A DNA stretch of 64,000 nt from Marivirga harenae (GTDB lineage Bacteria > Bacteroidota > Bacteroidia > Cytophagales > Cyclobacteriaceae): assembly GCF_030534335.1 (NCBI RefSeq), contig NZ_CP130565.1, forward strand, positions 765,501 to 829,500, read 5' to 3'. Numbering within the stretch: position 1 is the stretch's first letter; every line of letters begins with the position of its first letter. Of this stretch, positions 1 through 8,503 are shown in pieces. Below the pieces are notes generated by a model. That model was not told the origin of the DNA and did no database searches. It saw nothing but the letters and a program-made list of their open reading frames with translations. A program made the position numbers and the translations under genes.

Positions 1-653
1 GTAAGCTATACATTGATGTCAGAAATTATCAGAAAGTATTTAGAGAAATAACCTTTGCCAGCAGACTTTACGCAGGTGGATTCTTTGGCCAAAATTCACC
101 ATACTATATGTTGGGTGGAGTTGAAAACTGGGTTTTTAGAAGAGTCAACCAACCGCCTACTGGAGCCGAAATTACACCTGAGGAAAATCCACTTGCCTTA
201 ACCTCCACAGAGAGTCCCATCTATAACTCTAATATTTTGTTTCATGAATTTGTTACTGGTTTAAGAGGTTTCCAACTGAATGAATTTAGCGGAAAAAATG
301 TGATACTTCTGAGTAATGAATTGCGATTTCCACTGTTTAGAGTTTTAAGTAATAATTCGATGTCATCAAATTTTGCTAGAAACTTTCAACTTATAGGATT
401 TTATGACATTGGAACTGCATGGTTAGGTGGAAGTCCTTGGGATCAAGACAATAGCATTAACCGCCAAAATATTGAAACCAATAACTTTAAGGCGGTAATA
501 AGAAATTACAAAAACCCTTGGTTGTCTTCCCTTGGTTTAGGATTGAGAACCACCTTATTAGGCTATTATTTAAGACTTGATTATGCTTACCCAATTGAAG
601 ACTATATAGTTCAAGATCCAAAACTGAGTCTAAGTATCGGTTATGATTTTTAA
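1..653 (+). CDS. C-terminal part of an outer-membrane beta-barrel protein (surface-antigen/BamA-like), 5' end outside the window
   Basis: The reading frame is already open at base 3 and runs to a TAA stop, so this is the last ~216 residues of a longer protein. It shows alternating hydrophobic and polar strands, the segment ending GFYDIGTAWLGG that is typical of the last hairpins of D15/BamA-type barrels, and a terminal Phe (IGYDF), the usual outer-membrane insertion signal. In Bacteroidota such barrels form the C-terminus of surface-antigen proteins, sometimes behind TolB/PD40 propellers; which one this is cannot be told from the fragment. An internal ATG at 108 exists but the homologous-looking sequence extends upstream of it, so it is not the start. 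Confidence 0.75.
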   Translation, partial: KLYIDVRNYQKVFREITFASRLYAGGFFGQNSPYYMLGGVENWVFRRVNQPPTGAEITPEENPLALTSTESPIYNSNILFHEFVTGLRGFQLNEFSGKNVILLSNELRFPLFRVLSNNSMSSNFARNFQLIGFYDIGTAWLGGSPWDQDNSINRQNIETNNFKAVIRNYKNPWLSSLGLGLRTTLLGYYLRLDYAYPIEDYIVQDPKLSLSIGYDF

Positions 654-705
654 TTAAATCCTTTTTGCTTACAATTAAGTTCTCGAATCCTATTAATTTT
701 ACCCC

Positions 706-1584
706 ATGATTAAATCAATGACTGGCTTTGGTCATGCTGAAGCCCAAAACGAAAATATTTCAATTGAAGTAGAGATTAAAACTCTTAATTCTAAGTTTTT
801 AGACTTGTCTTTGAAGCTTCCTAAAGTTTTTAACGCCAAGGAAATTGAAGTAAGAAACCTTATTACTCAAAAACTGATAAGGGGTAAAGCGTCTGTTTCC
901 ATCAATATTTCCAAGAAAAACAAGCAATTATCTTTACCTAACATAGACCAAGAGTTGTTTTCAGCATATTTGGATAAGTTATCGGAACTGGAAGAAGCCA
1001 ACGGCCGAAAATTCCATGATAGCATGAAGATGGCTTTGGACGCCCCTGAAATTATTAAATATAATGAAGACCAGCTTGCTGAAGAGGATGATCAATTGAT
1101 TATTGGGACATTAAATATTACTTTGGACAACTGCAATGACTTTAGAAATACAGAGGGTCAGACTGTGGGCGAAATTCTATCAGGCTATATTTATACCATT
1201 TCCGAAAAATTGGACAACGCCAAAAAGATAGAACCCAAAAGAATGGATAAAATCCGTACCCGCCTTCAAAATAATATTAAAGAACTAACGCAGTCTGTTG
1301 ATTACGACCAGGAAAGGTTGGAACAAGAGTTGATTTACTATTCTGAAAAACTTGATGTAAATGAAGAAATGGAACGTTTGTCCATTCATTTACAATACTT
1401 TTTAGATACATTAAACAGCACAGCAGACTCACATGGCAAAAAGCTTGGTTTTATTAGCCAAGAAATCGGAAGGGAAATTAACACCTTAGGTTCTAAAGCC
1501 AATGACTCCGACTTGCAAGAGCAAGTCATTCAGATGAAAGAGGAATTGGAGAAAATTAAAGAGCAAAGTTTAAATGTGCTCTGA
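706..1584 (+). CDS. yicC: YicC/YloC family endoribonuclease
   Basis: The 292-residue product opens with the family signature MIKSMTGFGHAE and an N-terminal YicC domain (about residues 1-155). It ends with the DUF1732 domain, whose hallmark GKKLGFISQEIGREINTLG lies near residues 245-263. YicC proteins are cytoplasmic oligomeric endoribonucleases; the E. coli member takes part in small-RNA turnover. Length is normal for the family. It is tail-to-tail with the DUF6702 gene, with only 8 bases between stops. Assignment to the family is firm; the cellular substrate here is unknown. Confidence 0.95.
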   Translation: MIKSMTGFGHAEAQNENISIEVEIKTLNSKFLDLSLKLPKVFNAKEIEVRNLITQKLIRGKASVSINISKKNKQLSLPNIDQELFSAYLDKLSELEEANGRKFHDSMKMALDAPEIIKYNEDQLAEEDDQLIIGTLNITLDNCNDFRNTEGQTVGEILSGYIYTISEKLDNAKKIEPKRMDKIRTRLQNNIKELTQSVDYDQERLEQELIYYSEKLDVNEEMERLSIHLQYFLDTLNSTADSHGKKLGFISQEIGREINTLGSKANDSDLQEQVIQMKEELEKIKEQSLNVL

Positions 1585-1592
1585 TTTGAGCA

Positions 1593-2093
1593 TCAATAAA
1601 AATCAAACTCCACCTGCTGAGTTCCGTCACCCTCTGTTAATCGGAGGGTTTTAATTTCTCCTCCCAAATCTGTATGAACCAAATTGGACTGGGTATCAAA
1701 CTCATCAAATAAAACTATATTGGTAATTCTGAAGATTTTGGGCTTGCGTACTTTATAAATTTCCTGATATACCCACAGCACGTTTTCCTCCAGTTCACTT
1801 CCGATGTAAACGATCTCTTGTTCTTTCCCATCGATTTCAACTGCAAATCTCTTCGAAAAATAATCATTTACCATCTCATCAATTTCTTTGGTGCTTTCCA
1901 TTGAAAGAATATCTAGATTAACTTTATAATGCTTATTTAAAGTCTGTTCAAAATCATCCACAAATACTTTATGCATAATTTGAACTGACTTCGTATCTTC
2001 CTTATAAACCAAATCTGTGATTGACACATAAAAAGGATGTAGCATTCCGCTAAGCATCCAGAAAAAACCGATAATATAATTGCTATATAACAT
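1593..2093 (-). CDS. DUF6702 family protein, exported or membrane-anchored
   Basis: The 166-residue protein begins with a hydrophobic stretch (IIGFFWMLSGMLHP) that looks like a signal peptide or anchor. The body has the pattern of the Bacteroidota DUF6702 family: HPFYVSITD, repeated short beta strands, and an acidic region around VDDFEQTLNK. No catalytic motif is visible and I know no function for it. It diverges from the HupE/UreJ gene with an 84-base gap, so both probably fire from the same intergenic region. Start chosen at the only ATG in front of the hydrophobic segment. Confidence 0.75.
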   Translation of the reverse strand: MLYSNYIIGFFWMLSGMLHPFYVSITDLVYKEDTKSVQIMHKVFVDDFEQTLNKHYKVNLDILSMESTKEIDEMVNDYFSKRFAVEIDGKEQEIVYIGSELEENVLWVYQEIYKVRKPKIFRITNIVLFDEFDTQSNLVHTDLGGEIKTLRLTEGDGTQQVEFDFY

Positions 2094-2177
2094 TTTTGAA
2101 AGTCTTATGACTGTTTTACAAAATTATGGTAATATTATGTTTTGTTAACAATAAATCTGAAAATTATATAAAAGGAT

Positions 2178-2765
2178 ATGTCAACATTTAAAGCCTACTT
2201 TTTAGAAGGACTAGATCACATACTAGATATCAACGGATACGATCATATTTTATTCGTTCTCGCCCTTGCGGCAATATATTTAATGCGTGATTGGAGAAAG
2301 GTACTAATTCTAATTACGGCCTTTACTATTGGCCACTCTATCACTTTGGCTTTATCTACCTTAAATTATGTAAAAATAAGCTCGGAATTAATTGAATTCC
2401 TAATACCGGTTACCATTTTCATTACTGCATTTGCAAATCTTTTCAAAAAGGAAAGAAATCTGAAAAGCACAGGAAGCATGCAATTGAATTATGTATTTGC
2501 TTTGCTTTTTGGTCTAATCCATGGATTAGGATTTAGTAATTACCTGAAAGCCATTTTAGGAAAAAACAGTTCGATAGTGATGGAGTTATTAGCATTTAAT
2601 GTTGGCTTAGAAGTAGGACAAATCATTATAGTTTTATGCTTTTTAGTTTTATCTTTTATCTTTATAGACCTTTTCGGGATGAAAAGAAGAGATTGGGTGC
2701 TGATTGTTTCCAGCGCCATTGCGGGAATTGCCGTAACAATTATGATGGAAACAAAATTTTGGTAA
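2178..2765 (+). CDS. HupE/UreJ-family integral membrane protein
   Basis: The 195-residue, strongly hydrophobic protein has about six membrane helices and the conserved His-containing motifs of HupE/UreJ proteins: GYDHILFVLAL (residues ~20-30), FTIGHSITLAL (~49-59) and LIHGLGFSNYL (~113-123). Family members are linked to nickel or cobalt uptake beside hydrogenase and urease genes, and those motif histidines would be the metal ligands. No urease or hydrogenase gene is present here. A good ribosome site (aaaagga) sits 2 bases before the ATG. It is followed after 24 bases by the M1 zinc peptidase, so the two are probably co-transcribed. Metal identity is unknown. Confidence 0.88.
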   Translation: MSTFKAYFLEGLDHILDINGYDHILFVLALAAIYLMRDWRKVLILITAFTIGHSITLALSTLNYVKISSELIEFLIPVTIFITAFANLFKKERNLKSTGSMQLNYVFALLFGLIHGLGFSNYLKAILGKNSSIVMELLAFNVGLEVGQIIIVLCFLVLSFIFIDLFGMKRRDWVLIVSSAIAGIAVTIMMETKFW

Positions 2766-2789
2766 GTAGAACAATAAAATAAAATCAAT

Positions 2790-5099
2790 ATGAAAAGAAT
2801 ATTTACCGCCTTAATGGCATTTTTTACTTTTGCAGCTACGGCACAAGAGTATCAAAACCAAGGCAAATTTGAGCAATTGGATTATATGTTGAGGTCACCG
2901 AATGTTTACAGAACAGCTTCGGGAGCACCCGGTCATATGTATTGGCAACAGAAAGCTGACTACAAAATTGACGTTACACTTGATGAAGGCAAGAATCAAA
3001 TCATTGGTTCTGAAACCATTACTTACACCAACAACTCACCAGATCAATTGACCTATTTATGGGTGCAGTTGGATCAGAACATGCGTGCCAAAAACAGTAT
3101 GTCTTATGATGTAGGGGAGAATAGTGTTCCAAGCCGAGCTAGTGAAGGACAAATTGACCGGATGATGGGATACCCTGATTATGACGGTGGTCATAAAATC
3201 CAGAAGTTGGTAGATGCTGAAGGTAATGAGATGGAATACACGATCAATAATACGATGATGCGTATTGATTTGAAAAAACCATTGAAAGCAGGTGAAGAAA
3301 TCTCTTTCTCCATTGACTGGTTCTACAATATTAACGATAGAGCACGAATGGGTGGACGTGGTGGATACGATTACTTTGAAGACGATGAAAACACTGTCTA
3401 CACCATTACGCAGTGGTTTCCAAGAATGGCAGTTTATAACGACTTCGAAGGATGGCAAAATAAGCAATTCATCGGCAGTGGTGAGTTTGCATTACCATTC
3501 GGAGATTATGAAGTTAACATCACAGTTCCTGAAGATCATATTGTAGCTTCTACAGGTGAATTGCAAAATGCTGATGCCGTACTGACAGAGGATCAATTAG
3601 AGAGATGGGAAAAATCAAAAACCGCTGACGATCCTGTATTGATTGTGACAAAAAAAGAGGCTGAAAAAGCAGAAAAGAGTAAAGCAAAAGGGACCAAAAC
3701 GTGGACTTATAAAGCTGAAGATGTTCGAGATTTCGCTTTTGGTTCTTCCCGTAAGTTTATCTGGGACGCTATGGGAGTTGATATAGATGGTAAAACAGTA
3801 ATGGCAATGTCTTATTATCCCAAAGAAGCTTGGGGATTGTGGGACAAGTATTCCACCAGAGTAGTTGCACATACCCTAGAAGTTTATTCTAAAATGACAA
3901 TACCTTATCCTTATCCTGTGGCAATATCTGTAGAAGCAGCCAACGGCATGGAATATCCAATGATTTGTTTCAACTATGGACGACCTGCTCCTGACGGTAC
4001 TTATTCTGCCAGAACGAAATATGGAATGATAGGCGTAATCATTCATGAAGTAGGACATAATTTCTTCCCAATGATTGTCAATTCTGATGAGCGTCAATGG
4101 ACTTGGATGGATGAAGGCCTAAATAGTTTCGTACAATTTGTTGCTGAGCAAGAATGGGAACCTAACTACCCAAGCAGAAGAGGCCCAGCAGGAAATATTG
4201 TTTCTTACATGAAAGGTGACAAACAAAATATCCGTCCTATTATGACCAATTCTGAAAATATAATTCAATTCGGTAATAACGCATACGGAAAACCAGCCAC
4301 AGCCTTAAACATTTTAAGGGAAACAGTAATGGGAAGAGAGCTATTTGATAAATCATTCAAAACCTTTTCAGAAAGATGGGCCTTTAAACACCCTACTCCA
4401 TCAGACTTTTTCCGCACCATGGAAGATGCTTCAGCAGTTGATTTGGATTGGTTTTGGAGAGGCTGGTTTTATAGCACTGACCATGTAGACATCGCAATCA
4501 AAGATGTAGAATGGTACAAATTAGATTCGAAAAATCCTGATGTGGAAAACAAAATCAAAAAAGAAAGAGCCGAAGAAGAGAGTTATCATGTAACGCCAGA
4601 CAAAAACAAAGAAGAAGGAGTTAAGACTGTCGTAGAGAAGCATCCTGAGCTAAAAGATTTCTATAATAGCTATGATCCATTTGAAGTGGATAGTGACGAT
4701 AGAAAGGCTTACAAAACTTTTAGAGCTTCATTAACAGATAAAGAGGAAGCACTTCTAGATGGTGGTTATAATTTTTATGAAGTTCAATATGAAAATAAAG
4801 GCGGATTAGTAATGCCGATCATCATTGAAGCCACTTATGCCGATGGAAGCAAAGAAACTTTCAAGTATCCTGCAGAAATCTGGAGAAAAAGAGAGAATAC
4901 GGCCACTAAAGTAATCATTGCAAAAAAGGAAATTGTTCAATTTCAAGTAGATCCAAAAAGAGAAACAGCAGATGTGGACGAGGAAAATAATTACTGGCCA
5001 CCAAGAAATATTCCTAATAAATTCGAACTGTATCAAATGAGGAATTCCACGCCAAGAGGCCAATCTCCAGCTGATAATGAAATGAGCAGAAATAAATAA
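2790..5099 (+). CDS. Secreted M1 family zinc aminopeptidase
   Basis: This 769-residue protein has a cleavable signal peptide (cut after ATA near residue 18, before QEYQNQ). The catalytic gluzincin motif HEVGH at residues 419-423 is followed by 18 residues and then Glu, completing HEXXH-X18-E. The substrate-site segment EAANGMEYPM, equivalent to GAMEN of M1 enzymes, precedes it. A beta-rich N-terminal domain occupies roughly residues 30-300. M1 enzymes remove N-terminal residues from peptides; the signal peptide puts this one in the periplasm or outside. It lies 24 bases after the HupE/UreJ gene and is followed by a strong hairpin terminator. Confidence 0.95.
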   Translation: MKRIFTALMAFFTFAATAQEYQNQGKFEQLDYMLRSPNVYRTASGAPGHMYWQQKADYKIDVTLDEGKNQIIGSETITYTNNSPDQLTYLWVQLDQNMRAKNSMSYDVGENSVPSRASEGQIDRMMGYPDYDGGHKIQKLVDAEGNEMEYTINNTMMRIDLKKPLKAGEEISFSIDWFYNINDRARMGGRGGYDYFEDDENTVYTITQWFPRMAVYNDFEGWQNKQFIGSGEFALPFGDYEVNITVPEDHIVASTGELQNADAVLTEDQLERWEKSKTADDPVLIVTKKEAEKAEKSKAKGTKTWTYKAEDVRDFAFGSSRKFIWDAMGVDIDGKTVMAMSYYPKEAWGLWDKYSTRVVAHTLEVYSKMTIPYPYPVAISVEAANGMEYPMICFNYGRPAPDGTYSARTKYGMIGVIIHEVGHNFFPMIVNSDERQWTWMDEGLNSFVQFVAEQEWEPNYPSRRGPAGNIVSYMKGDKQNIRPIMTNSENIIQFGNNAYGKPATALNILRETVMGRELFDKSFKTFSERWAFKHPTPSDFFRTMEDASAVDLDWFWRGWFYSTDHVDIAIKDVEWYKLDSKNPDVENKIKKERAEEESYHVTPDKNKEEGVKTVVEKHPELKDFYNSYDPFEVDSDDRKAYKTFRASLTDKEEALLDGGYNFYEVQYENKGGLVMPIIIEATYADGSKETFKYPAEIWRKRENTATKVIIAKKEIVQFQVDPKRETADVDEENNYWPPRNIPNKFELYQMRNSTPRGQSPADNEMSRNK

Positions 5100-5117
5100 A
5101 AATAATCAATGCTATTT

Positions 5118-5149
5118 AAAAAGGCAGAAGTAATCTTCTGCCTTTTTTT
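5118..5149 (+). terminator. Rho-independent terminator after the M1 peptidase gene
   Basis: Perfect 13-bp stem (AAAAAGGCAGAAG and its complement) with a 4-base loop TAAT and a run of T on the 3' side, 18 bases after the peptidase stop codon. Confidence 0.88.
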
Positions 5150-5649
5150 GTTTCTAAAATCGGGAACTCTTGTTAAAAACTACAGAATACTCAACTCAAA
5201 ATAGTTTTGAACTGTGATTTGCGGGCAAGAGGACAAAAAGACGGGCTAGTTAATAATGTGGGCTGAAGCATAATTACGTCTTGATTTTTTCTTTCTTTTT
5301 GATCAAGCAGAAAGAAAAAGCACAAAATTTAATCTATAAAATAAATCTATCCATTATTCCCAAAACCTCAGATTTCATTAAAAACCATTAACTTTTATTT
5401 TGCCTATATTAACAAAGCTTTCCATCTTGGAATAGAATCCTGAAATCAGAGAACTCTAAATTACTTCTAAGTCATTATTCTGATTTCCCCTTCTTGAATA
5501 ATGCAAATAAAACGATACTGAGACAAAAGAATGCCAAATTTCAAGTATTCAATTGCCACTATTCATATCCGTTTTGGATCAAATGAATTAAATTCTATAA
5601 GTGAGAACAACAATTACTCACAATAAAGTACTCAAAAAATCATTCAACA
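5150..5649. other. Intergenic region without a gene; contains a candidate dispersed repeat
   Basis: I find no convincing coding frame on either strand in these 500 bases. The notable structure is a perfect 11-bp inverted repeat (TTTTTCTTTCT, 12-base loop, AGAAAGAAAAA) at 5286-5319, inside a segment that starts near 5222 (GGGCAAGAGGACAAAAAGAC). The rest is AT-rich sequence between two convergent transcription units. Confidence 0.6.
5222..5325. repeat. Candidate REP-like intergenic element with an 11-bp hairpin
   Basis: The segment has a perfect 11-bp stem around a TTTTGATCAAGC loop. Pyrimidine-rich stems around a GATCAAG core are, as far as I recall, frequent between genes in Bacteroidota genomes. 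There is no second copy in this window, so the repeat status is inference from the look of the sequence; only the hairpin itself is seen. Confidence 0.4.
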
Positions 5650-5676
5650 AAAAAGCCGAGCTTAGCTCGGCTTTTT
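5650..5676. terminator. Hairpin terminator, probably bidirectional, ending the OmpA operon
   Basis: Perfect 12-bp stem AAAAAGCCGAGC with its complement around a 3-base loop TTA, with A's on one side and T's on the other. It lies 29 bases past the end of the leftward OmpA gene, which it should terminate; it can also stop leftover rightward transcription. Confidence 0.85.
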
Positions 5677-5704
5677 ATAAAAATTCAAATGTAATCTATT
5701 GAGC

Positions 5705-7712
5705 TTATCTTTCTACTTTAAAGTTAACTCTTCTATTTTTTGACCTATTCTCTTTTGTGTCATTAGGATATGCTGGTTCAGTTTCTCCTTTACCTACGTA
5801 TTCCAATCGATCTTTCTTAACTCCATTATCGGTAAGATAATTGACAACTGACTGGGCTCTTTTCTCTGATAAGACTTGATTGTATTCTTCAGGTCCTGTG
5901 CTATCAGTATGTCCTATAATTACCACCTCAATATTACTATTATCTTTCATTACCTCTACCATCCTATTTAATTCAGAAATACTGCTTGGGTAGCAACTTA
6001 TAACTATCAAAAGCGAAGAAAACATTATTTAAAACAATCTCAGCTTTCTCCTTAACTGGAGCCATTATCATATCATTATTAAAGCTTTTAGATTCCTTTT
6101 GATTAGTTAGATCAACATTTTCACTTATAGGCAAATATCCTTTCACTTTAGCAATATACTGATACTCTTGTCCAGCTGGCAAGGCAATCTTATACTCTCC
6201 TGTAGTAGGATCAGTTTGAACTTTTCCTACCTCAGTACCATCTAATGTTTCATAAGATACAATTGCGTCAAGCGGTTCTTGGGTTTCAGCATCCACAACC
6301 CTACCTGAAATGGTGATTACCGGATTTAATTCGTTAAACAATGGCATTGCTAATCTGTAGATATCCATGTCACCAAGGGAATCTTCCTTAGTATAATAAG
6401 CAAAATTACCCTCTGCCGGCATACTAAAGAATAAATCATCTCCATTTGAATTTACTTGTGGCCCCATATTATAAGGCTCACTCCAGTTTTGCCAAGTATC
6501 GTCCAGTCTTTGCGTCATATAGATATCACTTTTACCAAATCCTATATATCCTGACGAAGAGAAGAAAAGTGTCTTATCATCAGCGGCAAGAAATGGAGAG
6601 GTTTCATCGGTTGCTGTATTCACATTTGCACCCAAGTTCATGGGTGCCGTCCATGATCCGTCTCTCTTTTCAAAACTGACATATAAATCTCTGTCACCAT
6701 AAGAATCATCTCTTTTGACAGACATAATTAAGGTTTTTCGACTATTCGCTAAATAGAAATTAGCCTTCTCAGACATATTGTAGAAATCATCGATTGATAA
6801 ACTTTCTGGTTTCGACCAACTTTCTCCTTCTTTTGAAGATACAGATACTCCTGAAAACATTTTACCTTTCTTTGCATCGTACTCATTTCCAATTAGCAAT
6901 ACCAAAGTGTTACCATCTGGTGTAATAGAACTTACCCAGTTAGGACCATCACTGTTCAGTGGTTCCCCTAAATTCTTGGCTTCTTTCCATTCATTCGTAG
7001 TGGTATCCAAATCGCTAACCCAGATGTCTTCATAATCTTCAATTCCGCCAATGTTGTCAGGATGAAATTTTCTACCAAAGAACAACTGCCTACCATCAGG
7101 ACTTAAGATTGGTTTTAGTTCTTCATAAGGACTATTTACTTTTTCGTCTAGACGTTCTGAAACCAACTCTTCTTTCACATTCGGCACCAATTCTAATTGT
7201 AAATCAATTGGGGTCTCAGAATCAGTGATTCCTATTGCATCAATACTGTAATATCCGGGTACAGCTCCCCCATCAAATTCTAGTTTTACTGCCGCGACAT
7301 TAAACTCTGTTAGTTCGGTAAACAATCTCAAGAACCTTCCTGGTTGATTTACAATAACAGGTTCTCTTTCGATCATAAGATACTCATTTCCAGCTTCATC
7401 ATAAAAGAAAATCTTTGTTAAAGCACTGGGATTATATGACTCAGCAATTGCAATTTGTCTAATCGGTTTGGGATTATCGAAACCAACTTTCACAAATTCC
7501 TCTCGTCCTGGTCGACTTGGCGTCCAAGCGCTTGGACTACCTTCACCCCAAGGGTAGACGTTAGGTTTTCCAAGTAACTGCTGAACCGAATATTGGGTAT
7601 CTTCCAATTCAGACGAAAATTCAATTACTCTATCTGCCCAATTGGCGTCTTGAGCTTTGGAACCAAAAAATGTTAAAAAAGATGCTAGTAGTACTAATAA
7701 TGGTTTTTTCAT
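5705..7712 (-). pseudogene. PD40/WD40-like protein with C-terminal OmpA domain, interrupted by a one-base frameshift
   Basis: The first frame (7712 down to 5973) gives a signal peptide (MKKPLLVLLASFLTFFGSKA), a discoidin-like stretch, six-bladed PD40 repeats (motifs such as SPDGRQLFFGR and LAADDKTLFFSSSG), a carboxypeptidase-regulatory-like fold near residues 450-540, and then the start of the OmpA domain (NVFFAFDSYKLLP) before a stop. The other frame continues it as SSISELNRMVEVM through the peptidoglycan-binding motif GHTDSTG and LSEKRAQSV to the end FKVER. Removing one base at CTACCCAAGCAGT (about 5984-5990) joins them as LLPSSISEL, matching the usual LKPESFPEL, and yields a 668-residue protein. 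It may be a true pseudogene, a sequencing error or a +1 frameshift. It sits 9 bases after the 228-residue OmpA gene. Confidence 0.85.
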
Positions 7713-7721
7713 TTTAATAAA

Positions 7722-8408
7722 TTATTCTGTCTTCAATATTCGAGCCTCCACTCTTCTATTGTTTAATTTTGCCTCTTCTGTACTTTCTCTACTTAGAGGT
7801 TGGGTACCTCCAAATGCTTTTGTTTTAATTCTATCTGAACTTACGGACTTAGATGTCAAATAAGATTTCACAGCTTTCACTCTTTTCTCACTCAATCTCA
7901 TATTGGCTGATGCACTTCCCCTAAAATCAGTATGACCTTCTAACTGAATTTCCATATTCGGATATTCGGTCAGCATATTTAACAATTTATCCAGTTCCGT
8001 ATAAGAACCATCCATAATATCCGCTTTGCTTTGTTTAAAGTTAATGTCTAACCTTAAAAGTGAACCTGCTCCTGCCGGCATTAGGCTAAATATCAAGGGC
8101 TCATTTTTCGATTTAACTTCAATTTTTTCTTCAATGGCAATGTAACCTTTCGCCTCAACCTTTACTTTATACTCTTTGTTTTCCTTAACTTTAAAGGAAA
8201 AGTCACCTGTCTCTACATCCGAATGAAACATTCTTATATCAGCCCCATAAGGCAAGCTTTCTAAGGTTAAAGTAGCTTCAATCGGCCCTTCCAAAGCTTT
8301 ATTTATCACTTTCCCTTCCAATTCCACCCATTTCGTACCTGGTTGTGCTGCAGCTAATTGAATGTAAGCCGTAAAGATAATATTTAATATAAAGAACAAA
8401 CCTTTCAT
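7722..8408 (-). CDS. OmpA-family peptidoglycan-binding protein
   Basis: The 228-residue protein has a signal peptide (cleaved near LAAAQ, residue ~21), a CarboxypepD-regulatory/Ig-like fold (about 25-112) and a C-terminal OmpA domain (about 115-228). The peptidoglycan-binding motif is intact: GHTDFRGSASANMRLSEKRVKAV with both the Asp and the Arg, and it ends NNRRVEARI. It should tether the outer membrane to the cell wall from the periplasm. It is the first gene of a leftward pair with the frameshifted PD40-OmpA gene, so it may partly back up the lost domain. A TAGTTTTG box on the leftward strand (8447-8454) could be its -7 element, but no good -33 element accompanies it. Confidence 0.9.
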   Translation of the reverse strand: MKGLFFILNIIFTAYIQLAAAQPGTKWVELEGKVINKALEGPIEATLTLESLPYGADIRMFHSDVETGDFSFKVKENKEYKVKVEAKGYIAIEEKIEVKSKNEPLIFSLMPAGAGSLLRLDINFKQSKADIMDGSYTELDKLLNMLTEYPNMEIQLEGHTDFRGSASANMRLSEKRVKAVKSYLTSKSVSSDRIKTKAFGGTQPLSRESTEEAKLNNRRVEARILKTE

Positions 8409-8503
8409 ACAATAATTTCTTTTTATTTTCTAAAAAAATAATTGTGCAAAACTAAGTTTTAATATTGGAATACATATAAATATTCGATGAAAATAAAAGA
8501 ATA

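Noticed and set aside
3057-3467. 136-residue frame on the leftward strand inside the M1 peptidase gene
   Set aside because: It is fully covered by the peptidase, whose domain motifs are intact, and its own sequence shows no protein-like pattern.
8447-8454. TAGTTTTG box on the leftward strand before the OmpA operon
   Set aside because: No -33 partner at normal spacing; noted in the gene entry but not listed as a promoter.
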